This document shows, piece by piece, positions 7,826 through 15,857 of a stretch of DNA of 64,000 nt. This DNA is from Frigoribacterium sp. JB110 (GTDB taxonomy: Bacteria > Actinomycetota > Actinomycetes > Actinomycetales > Microbacteriaceae). The notes beneath the pieces were generated by a model that made no database searches, had not been told where the DNA came from, and saw only the letters and a list, made by a program, of their open reading frames with translations. A program made the translations under genes and the position numbers. The stretch is taken from the NCBI RefSeq assembly GCF_900163665.1, contig NZ_FUIA01000016.1, positions 248,001-312,000 on the forward strand, written 5' to 3'. The first letter of the stretch is position 1, and every line of letters begins with the position of its first letter.

Positions 7826-8764
7826 ATGGATGATTCCGAACCCGTCGAGCTCCCGCGCGGCATCGCGCTCGCGTGGGGCGTGGCAGCGAATCCGCAGCGC
7901 GGTCCGAAGCGCGAGATGAGTGTGGAGCGCATCGTCGAGACGGCGGTGGAGCTCGCCGATGCGGAGGGGCTCGGCGCGGTGTCGATGGCCGCGGTGGCCA
8001 AGCGGCTCGGGTTCACTCCGATGTCGCTGTACCGCTACGTCAGCGCCAAGGATGATCTCCTGCTGCTGATGCAGGAGGAGGCGACAGGGCCCCCGTCCGG
8101 CGACTTTCGCGAGGTCGATGGCTGGCGGGAGAAGCTCCTCGTGCTGTTCCGCGAACAGGTCGGGGTGTTCATCCGGCATCCGTGGCTGCTGTCGCTGCCG
8201 ATCAGCGGCTCGCCGGTCACGCCGAACGGCTCGTTGTGGGTCGAGGCAGGGCTGACCGCGCTCGAGGGGCTTCCCTTCGAGAGCGACGAGCGCATCGCGA
8301 TCGTCCTCGCCGTCAGCGGGAGCGCGCGCTGGAACGGCATGGTGGTCGCGGGGTACTCGGATCAGGAGCGGCGCACGGGGCTGTCGGCGCAGGAGATCGC
8401 CGAGCGGGAGAGCGCATTGTTCGACGCGGTCATCTCGGCTGACGAATACCCGCGCCTGCGTGCCGCGATCGACGCGGGCGTCTTCGTGTCGGAGCACGAT
8501 CCGTTCCGCTTCGGGGTCGACAGGCTGCTCGACGGCGTCTCCGCGTACCTCGCCGGCCGCGAGAGCGGTGCTCCGGCCGCGCTCGTTCCCGAATGGGCGG
8601 AGCCGGATGATGCGGACGTCGCCGACGACAAGCGCTATCGAACTGCGGTGAAGGCCACGGCTGAGGCGGAGAAGGGCGTGCGTCAGGCGGAGAAGCTGCT
8701 GCGCCAGGCGCGCAAGCAGCAACGGCTGGCGCTGCGCGAGGCACGGGAGCGTGCGACGCCGTAG
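7826..8764 (+). CDS. TetR/AcrR-family regulator of the divergent exporter
   Basis: 312 residues. The TetR N-terminal HTH lies at about 35-85 (MSVERIVETAVELADAEGLG ... SLYRYVSAKDDLLLLM), followed by a TetR_C_1-type ligand domain with WREKLLVLFREQ and DRLLDGVSAYL. The last 40 residues are Lys/Arg/Ala-rich and probably coiled coil (AEAEKGVRQAEKLLRQARKQ), an extension beyond the usual length. A -10-like TAGGAT at 7813-7818 sits 7 nt before the ATG (leaderless). Divergent from the DrrAB-like genes, it most likely represses them and itself. Confidence 0.9.
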   Translation: MDDSEPVELPRGIALAWGVAANPQRGPKREMSVERIVETAVELADAEGLGAVSMAAVAKRLGFTPMSLYRYVSAKDDLLLLMQEEATGPPSGDFREVDGWREKLLVLFREQVGVFIRHPWLLSLPISGSPVTPNGSLWVEAGLTALEGLPFESDERIAIVLAVSGSARWNGMVVAGYSDQERRTGLSAQEIAERESALFDAVISADEYPRLRAAIDAGVFVSEHDPFRFGVDRLLDGVSAYLAGRESGAPAALVPEWAEPDDADVADDKRYRTAVKATAEAEKGVRQAEKLLRQARKQQRLALREARERATP

Positions 8765-8873
8765 GGCTCGAGGAAGATAACGGTTCGTGATTCACGCTGG
8801 TCACTCGGGTTTACATGAGCCGTATTCTGCCCCTAGAGTGAGTGGTTAGATCCCGGGGAGGAATCACTTCAAC

Positions 8874-9077
8874 ATGGCTGAGTTGCCCGACGTGCGTTTT
8901 CTCACGGTCGCTGAGGTCGCCGACATCATGCGCGTCTCCAAGATGACCGTGTACCGTCTCGTGCACTCAGGCGATCTCCCCGCCGTGCGCTTCGGCCGCA
9001 GCTACCGCGTTCCCGAGTCGGCGGTCACTGCCGCTCTCGAATCCCCGCTCGACAACCGCGACAACCTCGCCGGCTGA
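8874..9077 (+). CDS. BldC-like helix-turn-helix protein
   Basis: 67-residue MerR-type HTH protein (VRFLTVAEVADIMRVSKMTV, then RSYRVPESAV), matching BldC-like and excisionase-type proteins of actinobacteria. A GGGGAGGA ribosome site lies 12 nt upstream of the ATG at 8874. In many actinobacteria this gene lies next to the bS22-like micro-ORF, as here. BldC-type proteins control development or stress genes; the role in a non-sporulating organism is not established. An 11-bp hairpin at 9138-9165 follows. Confidence 0.88.
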   Translation: MAELPDVRFLTVAEVADIMRVSKMTVYRLVHSGDLPAVRFGRSYRVPESAVTAALESPLDNRDNLAG

Positions 9078-9137
9078 CCCGCACGCGCTCGGCCTCGCAC
9101 TCCGTTGCCGAGATGCGCACTTCTCGCCGAAATGCAC

Positions 9138-9165
9138 CGTTCTCGACGCGGATTCGTCGAGAACG
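9138..9165. terminator. Hairpin after the BldC-like gene
   Basis: Perfect 11-bp arms CGTTCTCGACG / CGTCGAGAACG with a 6-nt loop; no U-tract. It probably ends the BldC-like transcript. Just upstream is the word GCCGAGATGCGC, which recurs in reverse at the 11,096-11,165 inverted repeat. Confidence 0.5.
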
Positions 9166-9376
9166 CGCGCGGTTCGGGATGTGAGCATCCGGATGCGATC
9201 GAGCTCGATCTGTGCGGGAACTGCGTCGCACATTCGTGTGCCTGACCGTCCGGTGACAAGTGTGGCGGGTGGATGCGCTAGGATCGTCCGAGGCACTTTT
9301 ACCTGCCGTGCCCGTTCCCGGACGTCGGCACCTGATGGGTGCCGAGCGTCCAGCCCCTAGACATAGCGAGGTTTCC

Positions 9377-9475
9377 GTGGGTTCAGTCATCAAGAAGCGC
9401 CGCAAGCGCATGGCGAAGAAGAAGCACCGCAAACTGCTTCGTAAGACTCGCCACCAGCGTCGCAACAAGAAGTAA
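9377..9475 (+). CDS. bS22-like / AURKAIP1-COX24 domain micro-protein
   Basis: 32-residue, extremely basic protein (MGSVIKKRRKRMAKKKHRKL..., 60% Lys/Arg). It matches the actinobacterial family annotated as AURKAIP1/COX24 domain-containing protein, identified as ribosomal protein bS22 in mycobacterial ribosome structures. The start is GTG at 9377 preceded by GCGAGG. A strong Rho-independent terminator lies 19 bp after the stop. The longer same-frame reading from 9260 is not supported. Confidence 0.9.
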   Translation: MGSVIKKRRKRMAKKKHRKLLRKTRHQRRNKK

Positions 9476-9493
9476 CTGCGACGAGTCCAATCA

Positions 9494-9523
9494 CGCCGGT
9501 GCCCGTTCGGGCCCGGCGTTTTT
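9494..9523 (+). terminator. Rho-independent terminator after bS22-like gene
   Basis: Stem CGCCGG-GCCC / GGGC-CCGGCG with one bulged T, loop GTTC, then TTTTT at 9519-9523. This is a textbook intrinsic terminator. Confidence 0.85.
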
Positions 9524-9557
9524 GGTGCGCGCGCGTCCGCCTCCGCGTCCGCCTTTT

Positions 9558-9615
9558 CTTCATTTCTGGCACATCTCCGGGTGGGTGCAGCACCGGAGAT
9601 GTGCCAGAAATGAAG
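9558..9615. repeat. Perfect 23-bp inverted repeat, probable bidirectional terminator/palindromic element
   Basis: Left arm 9558-9580 begins CTTCATTTCTGGCACATC; right arm 9593-9615 is its exact reverse complement; loop 12 nt. It lies between the plus-strand bS22-like gene and the minus-strand M20 peptidase. The 23 perfect pairs are longer than a normal terminator needs. Confidence 0.8.
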
Positions 9616-9634
9616 AGTTGTGCGGGTGCGCGCG

Positions 9635-10945
9635 CTATGCCGTGGTGAGGATCCGGTGCGTGGTGCGGGCGGCGAAGCGGAGCGCATCGACGGGAACGCG
9701 CTCGTCCGCGGCGTGGAACTGGCCGTACACGTCGAAGTCGTCCGGCACGCGCAGCGGGACGAAGCCGTAGCCGCGCACCCCCAGCTTCGCGAAGTGCTTG
9801 TTGTCGGTCGACGCGGGCAGCAGGTACGGCACGACCACGCCATCCGGATCCTCCTCGACCAGTGCGCGCGAGATCGTTCCGACGAATTCCGCGTCGATAG
9901 GCGAGGAGATCGGCGAGATCGAGATGTCCCAGTCGAGGTCGATGTCCTCGCCGGCGAGGCGGAGGAGCTCGGCGCGCAGCTCGTCCTCGCTGCCAGGCAG
10001 TGCCCGCACGTCGAGCTGCGCGTGCGCTGCGGCCGGGATCACGTTGAACTTGCCGCCTGCTCGCAGCACCGTCGGGGCGGCGGTCTGCCGCGCCGAAGCC
10101 TGGATCAGTCGGCCGGTGAAGCCGAGTTCGTCGAGCTGAGCGTCGAGGCCATCGTCGGTGAACTGGGCGCCTCGGGCCTCGCCGACGACCCGCAGGAATG
10201 CGTCGAGTGCCTGTGTGCGCACGACGGGGAAGCGGTGCTCGCCGATGCGCGCGGCGGCGCCGGCGAGTCGCGTGACGGCGTCGGTGGGCCGCGGCCTCGA
10301 GCCGTGACCCGCTTCGCCGTGAGCGGTCAGCCCCACGTGACCCACGCCCTTCTCCGCTGTCGCGAGCAGGTACGCGCGCCGGTCGGGCAGGATCGGCACG
10401 GAGAAGCCGCCGACCTCGCTGATCGCATCGCCTGCGCCGTCGAACAGCTCCGGCCGGTTCTCCACGAGCCACTTCGCACCCCAGGTGCCTCCCGCCTCCT
10501 CATCGGCGAGGAAGGCGAAGATGAGATCACGCCGGGGCAGTGTGCCTGCGCGAGCGAGGTCGCGCGCGATCGCGAGGATGACGCCGGCGAAGTTCTTCAT
10601 ATCGACAGCGCCGCGACCGTAGAGCATGCCGTCGTGGATCTCCGCGCCGAACGGCGGATGGGTCCAGTTCTCGGCGTCGACGGGAACCACGTCGAGATGG
10701 GCGTGCACGATGAGGGCCTCGGCATCCGGATCGCTGCCAAGCATACGTGCGACGACGCTTCCCCGTCCGGGGACCGGTTCGACGAAAGTCGTGGCGATCC
10801 CGACCTCCTCGAGCTTCGCCTGCACGAACCGCGCCGCCCGCGTCTCGCCGTCGCCGATCGTGGCCGGGTCGCCCGTGTTGACCGAATCGATCCGGATCAG
10901 CTCCCTGACGAAATCGACGGCCTCGTCCTCAACCGAAGTGCGCAT
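9635..10945 (-). CDS. M20/M25/M40-family metallopeptidase (dipeptidase-like)
   Basis: 436 residues. Metal-binding motifs are HAHLDVVPVD, GRGAVDMKNFAGV and DEEAGGTWGAKWLVEN, the last holding the catalytic Glu. A dimerisation/lid domain follows (GEAGHGSRPRPTDAV). The start is ATG 10945 (MRTSVEDEAVDFVREL); the minus-strand frame remains open far upstream only as a shadow of the oxidoreductase gene. It cleaves peptides or N-acyl amino acids in the cytoplasm; exact substrate cannot be read from sequence. It is probably monocistronic, ending at the long palindrome 9558-9615. Confidence 0.9.
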   Translation of the reverse strand: MRTSVEDEAVDFVRELIRIDSVNTGDPATIGDGETRAARFVQAKLEEVGIATTFVEPVPGRGSVVARMLGSDPDAEALIVHAHLDVVPVDAENWTHPPFGAEIHDGMLYGRGAVDMKNFAGVILAIARDLARAGTLPRRDLIFAFLADEEAGGTWGAKWLVENRPELFDGAGDAISEVGGFSVPILPDRRAYLLATAEKGVGHVGLTAHGEAGHGSRPRPTDAVTRLAGAAARIGEHRFPVVRTQALDAFLRVVGEARGAQFTDDGLDAQLDELGFTGRLIQASARQTAAPTVLRAGGKFNVIPAAAHAQLDVRALPGSEDELRAELLRLAGEDIDLDWDISISPISSPIDAEFVGTISRALVEEDPDGVVVPYLLPASTDNKHFAKLGVRGYGFVPLRVPDDFDVYGQFHAADERVPVDALRFAARTTHRILTTA

Positions 10946-11095
10946 CCTTCCACCGTAGAGGCACGCGCGGGCACGGCTTCCCCGCCGGGATGAGTATGAC
11001 CGTTCGGGTTTCGCCCGGAATCGGTGGAATCGTACTCGTCTCGCCCGGTTGTACTCGTCTCGGGCATCGCGCGCGGGGTGGGCCAGCGCGGACCA

Positions 11096-11144
11096 CGAGA
11101 TGCGCCGTTGCGGTTCGTCTGATCGACCACAACGGCGCATCTCG
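11096..11144. repeat. 15-bp perfect inverted repeat in the peptidase/oxidoreductase gap
   Basis: Arms CGAGATGCGCCGTTG (11096-11110) and its exact complement (11130-11144), loop 19 nt; the right arm half (CGGCGCATCTCGGC) is repeated again at 11152-11165. The rest of the 291-bp gap 10946-11236 has no ORF. It lies between divergent genes, so it is not a simple terminator. Confidence 0.7.
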
Positions 11145-11236
11145 GCGATATCGGCGCATCTCGGCAGCGGGGTGCCGAATGTTTCGAGGCTGTAAGGATT
11201 GCGGGCGCGCGTAGGCGAGAGCGGTAGTTTCAGGTC

Positions 11237-12808
11237 ATGAACGAGGCGGAGAGCGGCGTGCGGGAGGCACCGGATGCACCAGGGCCGACGCTGCGGGGCG
11301 GTAGAGCACGCGCGGGGCGCGCCGTGGTCGCCGGGCTCGTGTCGGTCATCGCCGCGGCCGGGGTCGGCGAGCTGCTCGCCGCGCTGTTCGCCAGTGAGGC
11401 GAGCCCGTTCGGCGCGATCGGAGCCGTCGCCGTCGACCTCGCGCCGGCGTGGGCGAAGGATCTCGCGATCGCGCTGTTCTACACCAACGACAAGAACGCG
11501 CTCCTCGTCGGCATCGCGATCGTACTGCTCCTGGTCGGCGCGGCGGCGGGCCTCGTCGAGCGACGCGTACCCTTCCTCGGCCGATCGATCGTCGCGCTCC
11601 TCGGTGCCGCGGGCATCGCGGCTGCGGCCACTCGCGTGAACGCTCCGGAACTGTTCTGGGCGCCGTCGCTCGTCGCCGGCGCGCTCGCCTTCGTGACACT
11701 CGGGCTGCTTCTGCCGCCCCATCAGGCAGGCGAGACGGGCGACCCGCTCTCGCGCCGAGGCTTCCTGATCGGCAGCGCCGCAGCCACCCTCCTCGGTGTG
11801 ATCGGCACGGCGGTGGCCACGGGGGTCCGGGCGGGCGGCCAAGCCGTGAAGGCGCTGCGCGACGCGGTCACGCTCCCGGCGGCGCAGGCGACGGCCACGA
11901 TCCCGGATGCCGCTGAGCTGAACATCGACGGGCTCGCCAGAGTCGTCACGCCCAATGCCGACTTCTACCGCATCGACACGGCGATCGTGGTTCCGGAGGT
12001 CGACCCGGCCACGTGGTCGCTGCGCATCCACGGCCTCGTCGAGAACGAGATCACCATCACCTGGGACGAGCTTCTCGCCCTGCCGCTCTCCGAAAGCGTC
12101 GTCACGCTCTCCTGCGTGTCGAACCAGGTCGGCGGATCGCTCGTCGGCAACGCCGTGTGGCTGGGCCATCCCATCCGGGAGCTGCTCGCGCGTGCGGTGC
12201 CGCTGCCCGAGGCGGACATGGTGCTCTCGCGCTCGCACGACGGGTTCACCGCGGGCACGCCGCTCGAGGCGCTCACCGACGACCGCGACGCGCTGCTGGC
12301 GGTGGGGATGAACGGCGAGCCGCTGCCTCTGGAGCACGGCTTCCCCGTCCGGATGGTCGTGCCTGGCCTGTACGGCTACGTGTCGGCGACGAAGTGGGTC
12401 GTCGAGCTCGAGGTGACGCGCTTCGACAGCGCTCGCGCCTACTGGACGGACCGCGGCTGGTCGGAGCGCGGCCCGATCAAACTGCAGTCCCGCATCGACG
12501 TGCCGCGCCAGCGCGATGTCGCCGTGGGTGAGCAGGTCGTCGCCGGAGTCGCCTGGCAGCCGCATACCGGAGTAGCCGGAGTCGAGGTGCAGATCGACGA
12601 CGGGCCGTGGCAGTCCGCGTCGCTTGCGACCGCGATCTCCGACGACACGTGGGTGCAGTGGTCGCTGCCGTGGACGGCCGAACCCGGAAACCACACCATC
12701 CGCTGCCGAGCCACGAGCACCGACGGCGAACGCCAGACCGACGCGGTCGCCCCGCCCGCACCCGACGGTGCGAGCGGCTGGCACAGCGTCGTGGTGCAGG
12801 CGAGCTGA
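11237..12808 (+). CDS. Membrane-anchored molybdopterin-dependent oxidoreductase (sulfite-oxidase fold)
   Basis: 523 residues. Residues 25-165 contain four to five membrane helices. A twin-arginine-like motif SRRGFL at 172-177 is followed by a fifth/sixth hydrophobic segment. The Mo-co domain (about 225-400) carries the molybdenum-ligand Cys at residue 293 (LSCVSNQVGG), and a C-terminal Mo-co dimerisation Ig-like domain ends the protein. The cofactor domain should face outside. The substrate is unknown; relatives include YedY/MsrP-like reductases. A -10-like TAGTTT lies 6 nt before the ATG (leaderless). Confidence 0.88.
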   Translation: MNEAESGVREAPDAPGPTLRGGRARAGRAVVAGLVSVIAAAGVGELLAALFASEASPFGAIGAVAVDLAPAWAKDLAIALFYTNDKNALLVGIAIVLLLVGAAAGLVERRVPFLGRSIVALLGAAGIAAAATRVNAPELFWAPSLVAGALAFVTLGLLLPPHQAGETGDPLSRRGFLIGSAAATLLGVIGTAVATGVRAGGQAVKALRDAVTLPAAQATATIPDAAELNIDGLARVVTPNADFYRIDTAIVVPEVDPATWSLRIHGLVENEITITWDELLALPLSESVVTLSCVSNQVGGSLVGNAVWLGHPIRELLARAVPLPEADMVLSRSHDGFTAGTPLEALTDDRDALLAVGMNGEPLPLEHGFPVRMVVPGLYGYVSATKWVVELEVTRFDSARAYWTDRGWSERGPIKLQSRIDVPRQRDVAVGEQVVAGVAWQPHTGVAGVEVQIDDGPWQSASLATAISDDTWVQWSLPWTAEPGNHTIRCRATSTDGERQTDAVAPPAPDGASGWHSVVVQAS

Positions 12809-12821
12809 GGGCCTTCGGCGC

Positions 12822-12882
12822 GCTCGCCTGACGCCAGATGTCGGTCACGCGGCGCTCAATCAACATCTGGCGTCAGGTGAGC
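12822..12882. repeat. 61-bp palindromic intergenic element, copy 1
   Basis: 20-bp arms (12822-12841 and 12863-12882) with one mismatch; right arm reads ACATCTGGCGTCAGGTGAGC. A second 61-bp element with the same outer arm sequence sits at 13667-13727, so the pair flanks the methyltransferase gene. Confidence 0.8.
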
Positions 12883-12905
12883 GGCCCAGCTGTGAGAATC
12901 GTCCT

Positions 12906-13676
12906 ATGGGCGCGTTTGAGGAGCTGATCGAGGAGGGACGGGCTGCCGATGTCACCGGATGGGACTTCTCCTGGTTGAACGGCCGAGCTGCCGAGGAACG
13001 GCCGGGGTGGGGCTACGCACGTCTGCTCGCCGAACGTCTGCGGAGCGCTTCGGCGTCGCTGGACATCCAGACCGGCGGGGGAGAGGTGCTCGCCGAGGCC
13101 GAGAGCTTCCCGCCGGTCGCCGTTGCGACCGAGTCGTGGCCGCCGAACGTCGCGCACGCCACGCGGCTGCTGCATCCGCGCGGAGTCGCGATCGTCGCCG
13201 ACCCGGATGAGCCGCCGCTGCCTTTCGCCGACGGCGCCTTCGACCTGGTCACCAGCAGGCACCCTGCGACGATCTGGTGGGAGGAGATCGCGCGCGTGCT
13301 CCAGACGGACGGCACCTACTTCGCCCAGCATGTCGGTCCCGCCAGTGCGTTCGAACTGATCGAGTTCTTCCTGGGTCCGCAGCCGGAGGCGCGGCAGGGT
13401 CGTCGACCCGAGGTCGAGGCCGCCGCAGCACAGGCGGCAGGACTGGAGATCATCGACCTGCGCACCGCGACGCTGCGCATCGAGATCCGCGACATCGCCG
13501 CCGTGGTCTACCTGCTGCGCAAGGTGATCTGGTGGGTGCCGGGGTTCACCGTCGACGCGCATCTCGATCGCCTGCGCGACCTGCACCGACGCATCGAGGC
13601 CGACGGCCCCTTCATCGCCCACTCCACGCGCCACCTCATCGAGGCGAGGAAGCCGGCTTCCGGCGCGCTCACCTGA
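12906..13676 (+). CDS. Class I SAM-dependent methyltransferase
   Basis: 256 residues. Motif I-like LDIQTGGGEVLAEA, an acidic loop, LPFADGAFDLVTSRH (typical motif II/III), then EEIARVLQTDGTYFAQHVGP as the post-motif region. These match the Methyltransf_11/25 type with an extra C-terminal region (KVIWWVPGFTVDAHLDRLRD) seen in relatives of 23S rRNA/SAM methyltransferases of unknown target. A -10-like GAGAAT at 12894-12899 stands 6 nt before the ATG. The gene is bracketed by two copies of the same palindromic element. Confidence 0.85.
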   Translation: MGAFEELIEEGRAADVTGWDFSWLNGRAAEERPGWGYARLLAERLRSASASLDIQTGGGEVLAEAESFPPVAVATESWPPNVAHATRLLHPRGVAIVADPDEPPLPFADGAFDLVTSRHPATIWWEEIARVLQTDGTYFAQHVGPASAFELIEFFLGPQPEARQGRRPEVEAAAAQAAGLEIIDLRTATLRIEIRDIAAVVYLLRKVIWWVPGFTVDAHLDRLRDLHRRIEADGPFIAHSTRHLIEARKPASGALT

Positions 13677-13727
13677 CGCCACATGCTCCTCGCGCGCCTT
13701 GTGACCAACATCCGGCGTCAGGTGAGC
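13667..13727. repeat. 61-bp palindromic intergenic element, copy 2
   Basis: Perfect 14-bp outer arms GCTCACCTGACGCC (13667-13680) and complement (13714-13727), with partly complementary interior. Same length and arm sequence as the element at 12822-12882. It overlaps both the methyltransferase stop and the 3' end of the convergent kinase gene and so supplies coding sequence to both. Confidence 0.8.
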
Positions 13728-14860
13728 GGTTCACCGGCGGGCAGCACCACGGTCATCCGGAAGCCGTCGTCGAGGTTCTCGGCGCCGACTTCGCCGCCGT
13801 GCGCCTCGACGATGCCGCGCACGATCGCGAGGCCGAGGCCGGCTCCCGCGGCCTCCTGCTCCGCGGAACGGGCCGTGTTCGCACGCCAGCCGACGTCGAA
13901 CATCCGGCCGAGGTCCTCGCTGGACACGCCACTGCCATGGTCGAGCACGCTCACGACCAGTCGCTCGTCTCCGAGCGTGTGTGCCGAGACGACGATCTCC
14001 GACCTTGCGGGAGCATGCCGCACGCCGTTGGCGAGCAGGTTCCCGATCGCGCGGGTCAGCTCGCGCGGGTCCGCCCAGACCAGATGCGAATCGATGCCGC
14101 TCTGACGGATCCGGATGCCGCGCTCGGCCGCGGTGGCCTGCACATCGACGACGGCATCGGAGACGAGATCGAGCAGCACGACCGCCTCACGACTGAGCCG
14201 CATCGTGCCGCTTTCGAGCTTGGAGAGCTGGAACAGGTCGTCGACCATCCGGTTCACGGTGTCGACCCTGCTCCGGATGATCCGCACGGACTCGACCGGA
14301 TCGTCGACCATGCCGTCCTCGAGTGCCTCGGTGACCGCCCGGATGCCCGCCAGGGGCGTGCGCAGGTCGTGCGAGATCCAGGCGAAGAACTGCCGCCTGG
14401 ATGCGTCGAGGTTCGCGATCTCCTCGCGCGCGGCTGCCAGCCGCTCCGACGTGTCGGCGAGCTGGGCAGACACGTCGTCGAACTCCCGCCATCCTGGCCG
14501 GGCGTCGTTCACCACGGCACCATCGCCGACGCGTTGCGCCTTCTCGATCAGCGCGGCGCTGGACGCCTTCGCGGTGCGCCGGATGATGAACCAGGCGGCC
14601 GTCAGACTGACGACGGCCGACATCCCGATCACCCAGACCAGCACGGCAAGATCGTGCGTGGAGAAGAACATCTCGGCGACGATCGCGACGGTCGAACCCA
14701 CGATCGCGAGGATCGCCGCCGCCACCACGATCGTGAACTGCGAGGCGATCGAGCCGCGGCGGTTCACGCGCAGCGCGACCAGCGCGAGCGCCATCACCAG
14801 CACGGTGCACGCGAGGGTCGTCAGCGCGATGGTGACGTAGTCGCCTGGCGCGAGCATCAT
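13718..14860 (-). CDS. OmpR-type sensor histidine kinase
   Basis: 380 residues. Two or more membrane helices lie at about 8-30 and 42-95, followed by a HAMP-like linker, then HisKA with His near residue 164 (FFAWISHDLRTPLAGI) and HATPase_c (VSVLDHGSGVSSEDLGRMFD, GLGLAIVRGIVEAHGG). The ATG at 14860 overlaps the response-regulator TGA (ATGA), which favours it over the in-frame ATG at 14893. It forms a two-gene operon with the upstream regulator. Confidence 0.9.
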   Translation of the reverse strand: MMLAPGDYVTIALTTLACTVLVMALALVALRVNRRGSIASQFTIVVAAAILAIVGSTVAIVAEMFFSTHDLAVLVWVIGMSAVVSLTAAWFIIRRTAKASSAALIEKAQRVGDGAVVNDARPGWREFDDVSAQLADTSERLAAAREEIANLDASRRQFFAWISHDLRTPLAGIRAVTEALEDGMVDDPVESVRIIRSRVDTVNRMVDDLFQLSKLESGTMRLSREAVVLLDLVSDAVVDVQATAAERGIRIRQSGIDSHLVWADPRELTRAIGNLLANGVRHAPARSEIVVSAHTLGDERLVVSVLDHGSGVSSEDLGRMFDVGWRANTARSAEQEAAGAGLGLAIVRGIVEAHGGEVGAENLDDGFRMTVVLPAGEPLT

Positions 14861-15720
14861 CTCGTCCACGATGCACCTCCCGTGTCGTTCCAATGTGGCG
14901 GCCGACGCGGGGCCGGATGATCCGGACCGCTCGTGTCGCCGGATTCCATCGGAGCCAACGCCTGCTCTCCGACATCCGGGTCCCGCTCGTCCTGGGCGTT
15001 CGGTCCCTCGCCGCCGTCGTTATCCGGCGTCGCATCGCCGCGCGGCGCGAAGCGGTAGCCCCTGCCCCACTCCGTGCGCAGGAACGCGGGGAAGCGCGGG
15101 TCGGGCTCGATCTTCTCGCGCAGTCGGCGAACGTGCACGGTCACCGTCGCGGCATCGCCAGCGCTCCACTGCCACACGTCCCGCAGGATCTCGTCGCGGG
15201 TGAGCGGACGATCGGGATGGCGGGCGAGATAGAGGAACAGCTCGTACTCGCGCGTGGTGAGGGCGAGCTCGCGCCCCGAGATCCAGACGCGGCGGTGGGC
15301 GGGATCGACGCGGAAGTCGCCCGCCGTGAACACGGCGACGGGATCGGCGGCGCTGCGGCGGCGCAGCAGCGCCTGCACACGCAGCTGCAGCTCGCGCATG
15401 GCGAAGGGCTTGGCGAGGTAGTCGTCAGCGCCGTGCTCGAGCCCGTCGATGCGGTCGTCGACAGCACCGAGGGCGGTGAGCATCAGGACGGGCAGATCGG
15501 ATCGGGCGCGCACATCGCGGGTGATCTCGTCACCGCTGAGGCCCGGCAGCATCCGGTCGACGACGATCGCGTCCGGCAGCTCCTGAGCGAGGGCGCGCTG
15601 CGCGCTGAGGCCGTCGGAGTACAGCGAGACATCGAGCCCGGATGCCCGCAGATAGTCGCCGACGACGGTGCGCACCGTCGGGTCGTCCTCGACGACCATG
15701 ACCCGTGGTGCGCTCTCCAT
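14857..15720 (-). CDS. OmpR/PhoB-family response regulator
   Basis: 287 residues. Receiver domain with acidic pocket VVEDD, phospho-acceptor Asp at residue 55 (VVDRMLPG) and conserved Lys in YLAKPF. A winged-helix DNA-binding domain lies at about 130-235 (ELALTTREYELFLYLARHPD). The C-terminal 45 residues are low complexity (GEGPNAQDERDPDVG), unusual for the family. It pairs with the kinase downstream. It is divergent from the DM13-like lipoprotein gene, a possible target. Confidence 0.9.
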   Translation of the reverse strand: MESAPRVMVVEDDPTVRTVVGDYLRASGLDVSLYSDGLSAQRALAQELPDAIVVDRMLPGLSGDEITRDVRARSDLPVLMLTALGAVDDRIDGLEHGADDYLAKPFAMRELQLRVQALLRRRSAADPVAVFTAGDFRVDPAHRRVWISGRELALTTREYELFLYLARHPDRPLTRDEILRDVWQWSAGDAATVTVHVRRLREKIEPDPRFPAFLRTEWGRGYRFAPRGDATPDNDGGEGPNAQDERDPDVGEQALAPMESGDTSGPDHPAPRRPPHWNDTGGASWTR

Positions 15721-15857
15721 GATCTGAGGCTAGTCCCCGCGTCCGGTCGGGCACCGGTTCCTTACGGGTCTGAAAGAAGTGGGGTCGCTGCTCGCTCCAG
15801 TTGGTTCTCTGAGGGGAACGAGCTGCGAGTCGCAGCGAAACGAGAGGAGTGATCCGG

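Noticed and set aside
10946..12784. Minus-strand extension of the M20 peptidase frame to 1049 residues
   Set aside because: The added residues are low-complexity shadow of the molybdopterin oxidoreductase. The peptidase family starts at MRTSVEDEAVDF.
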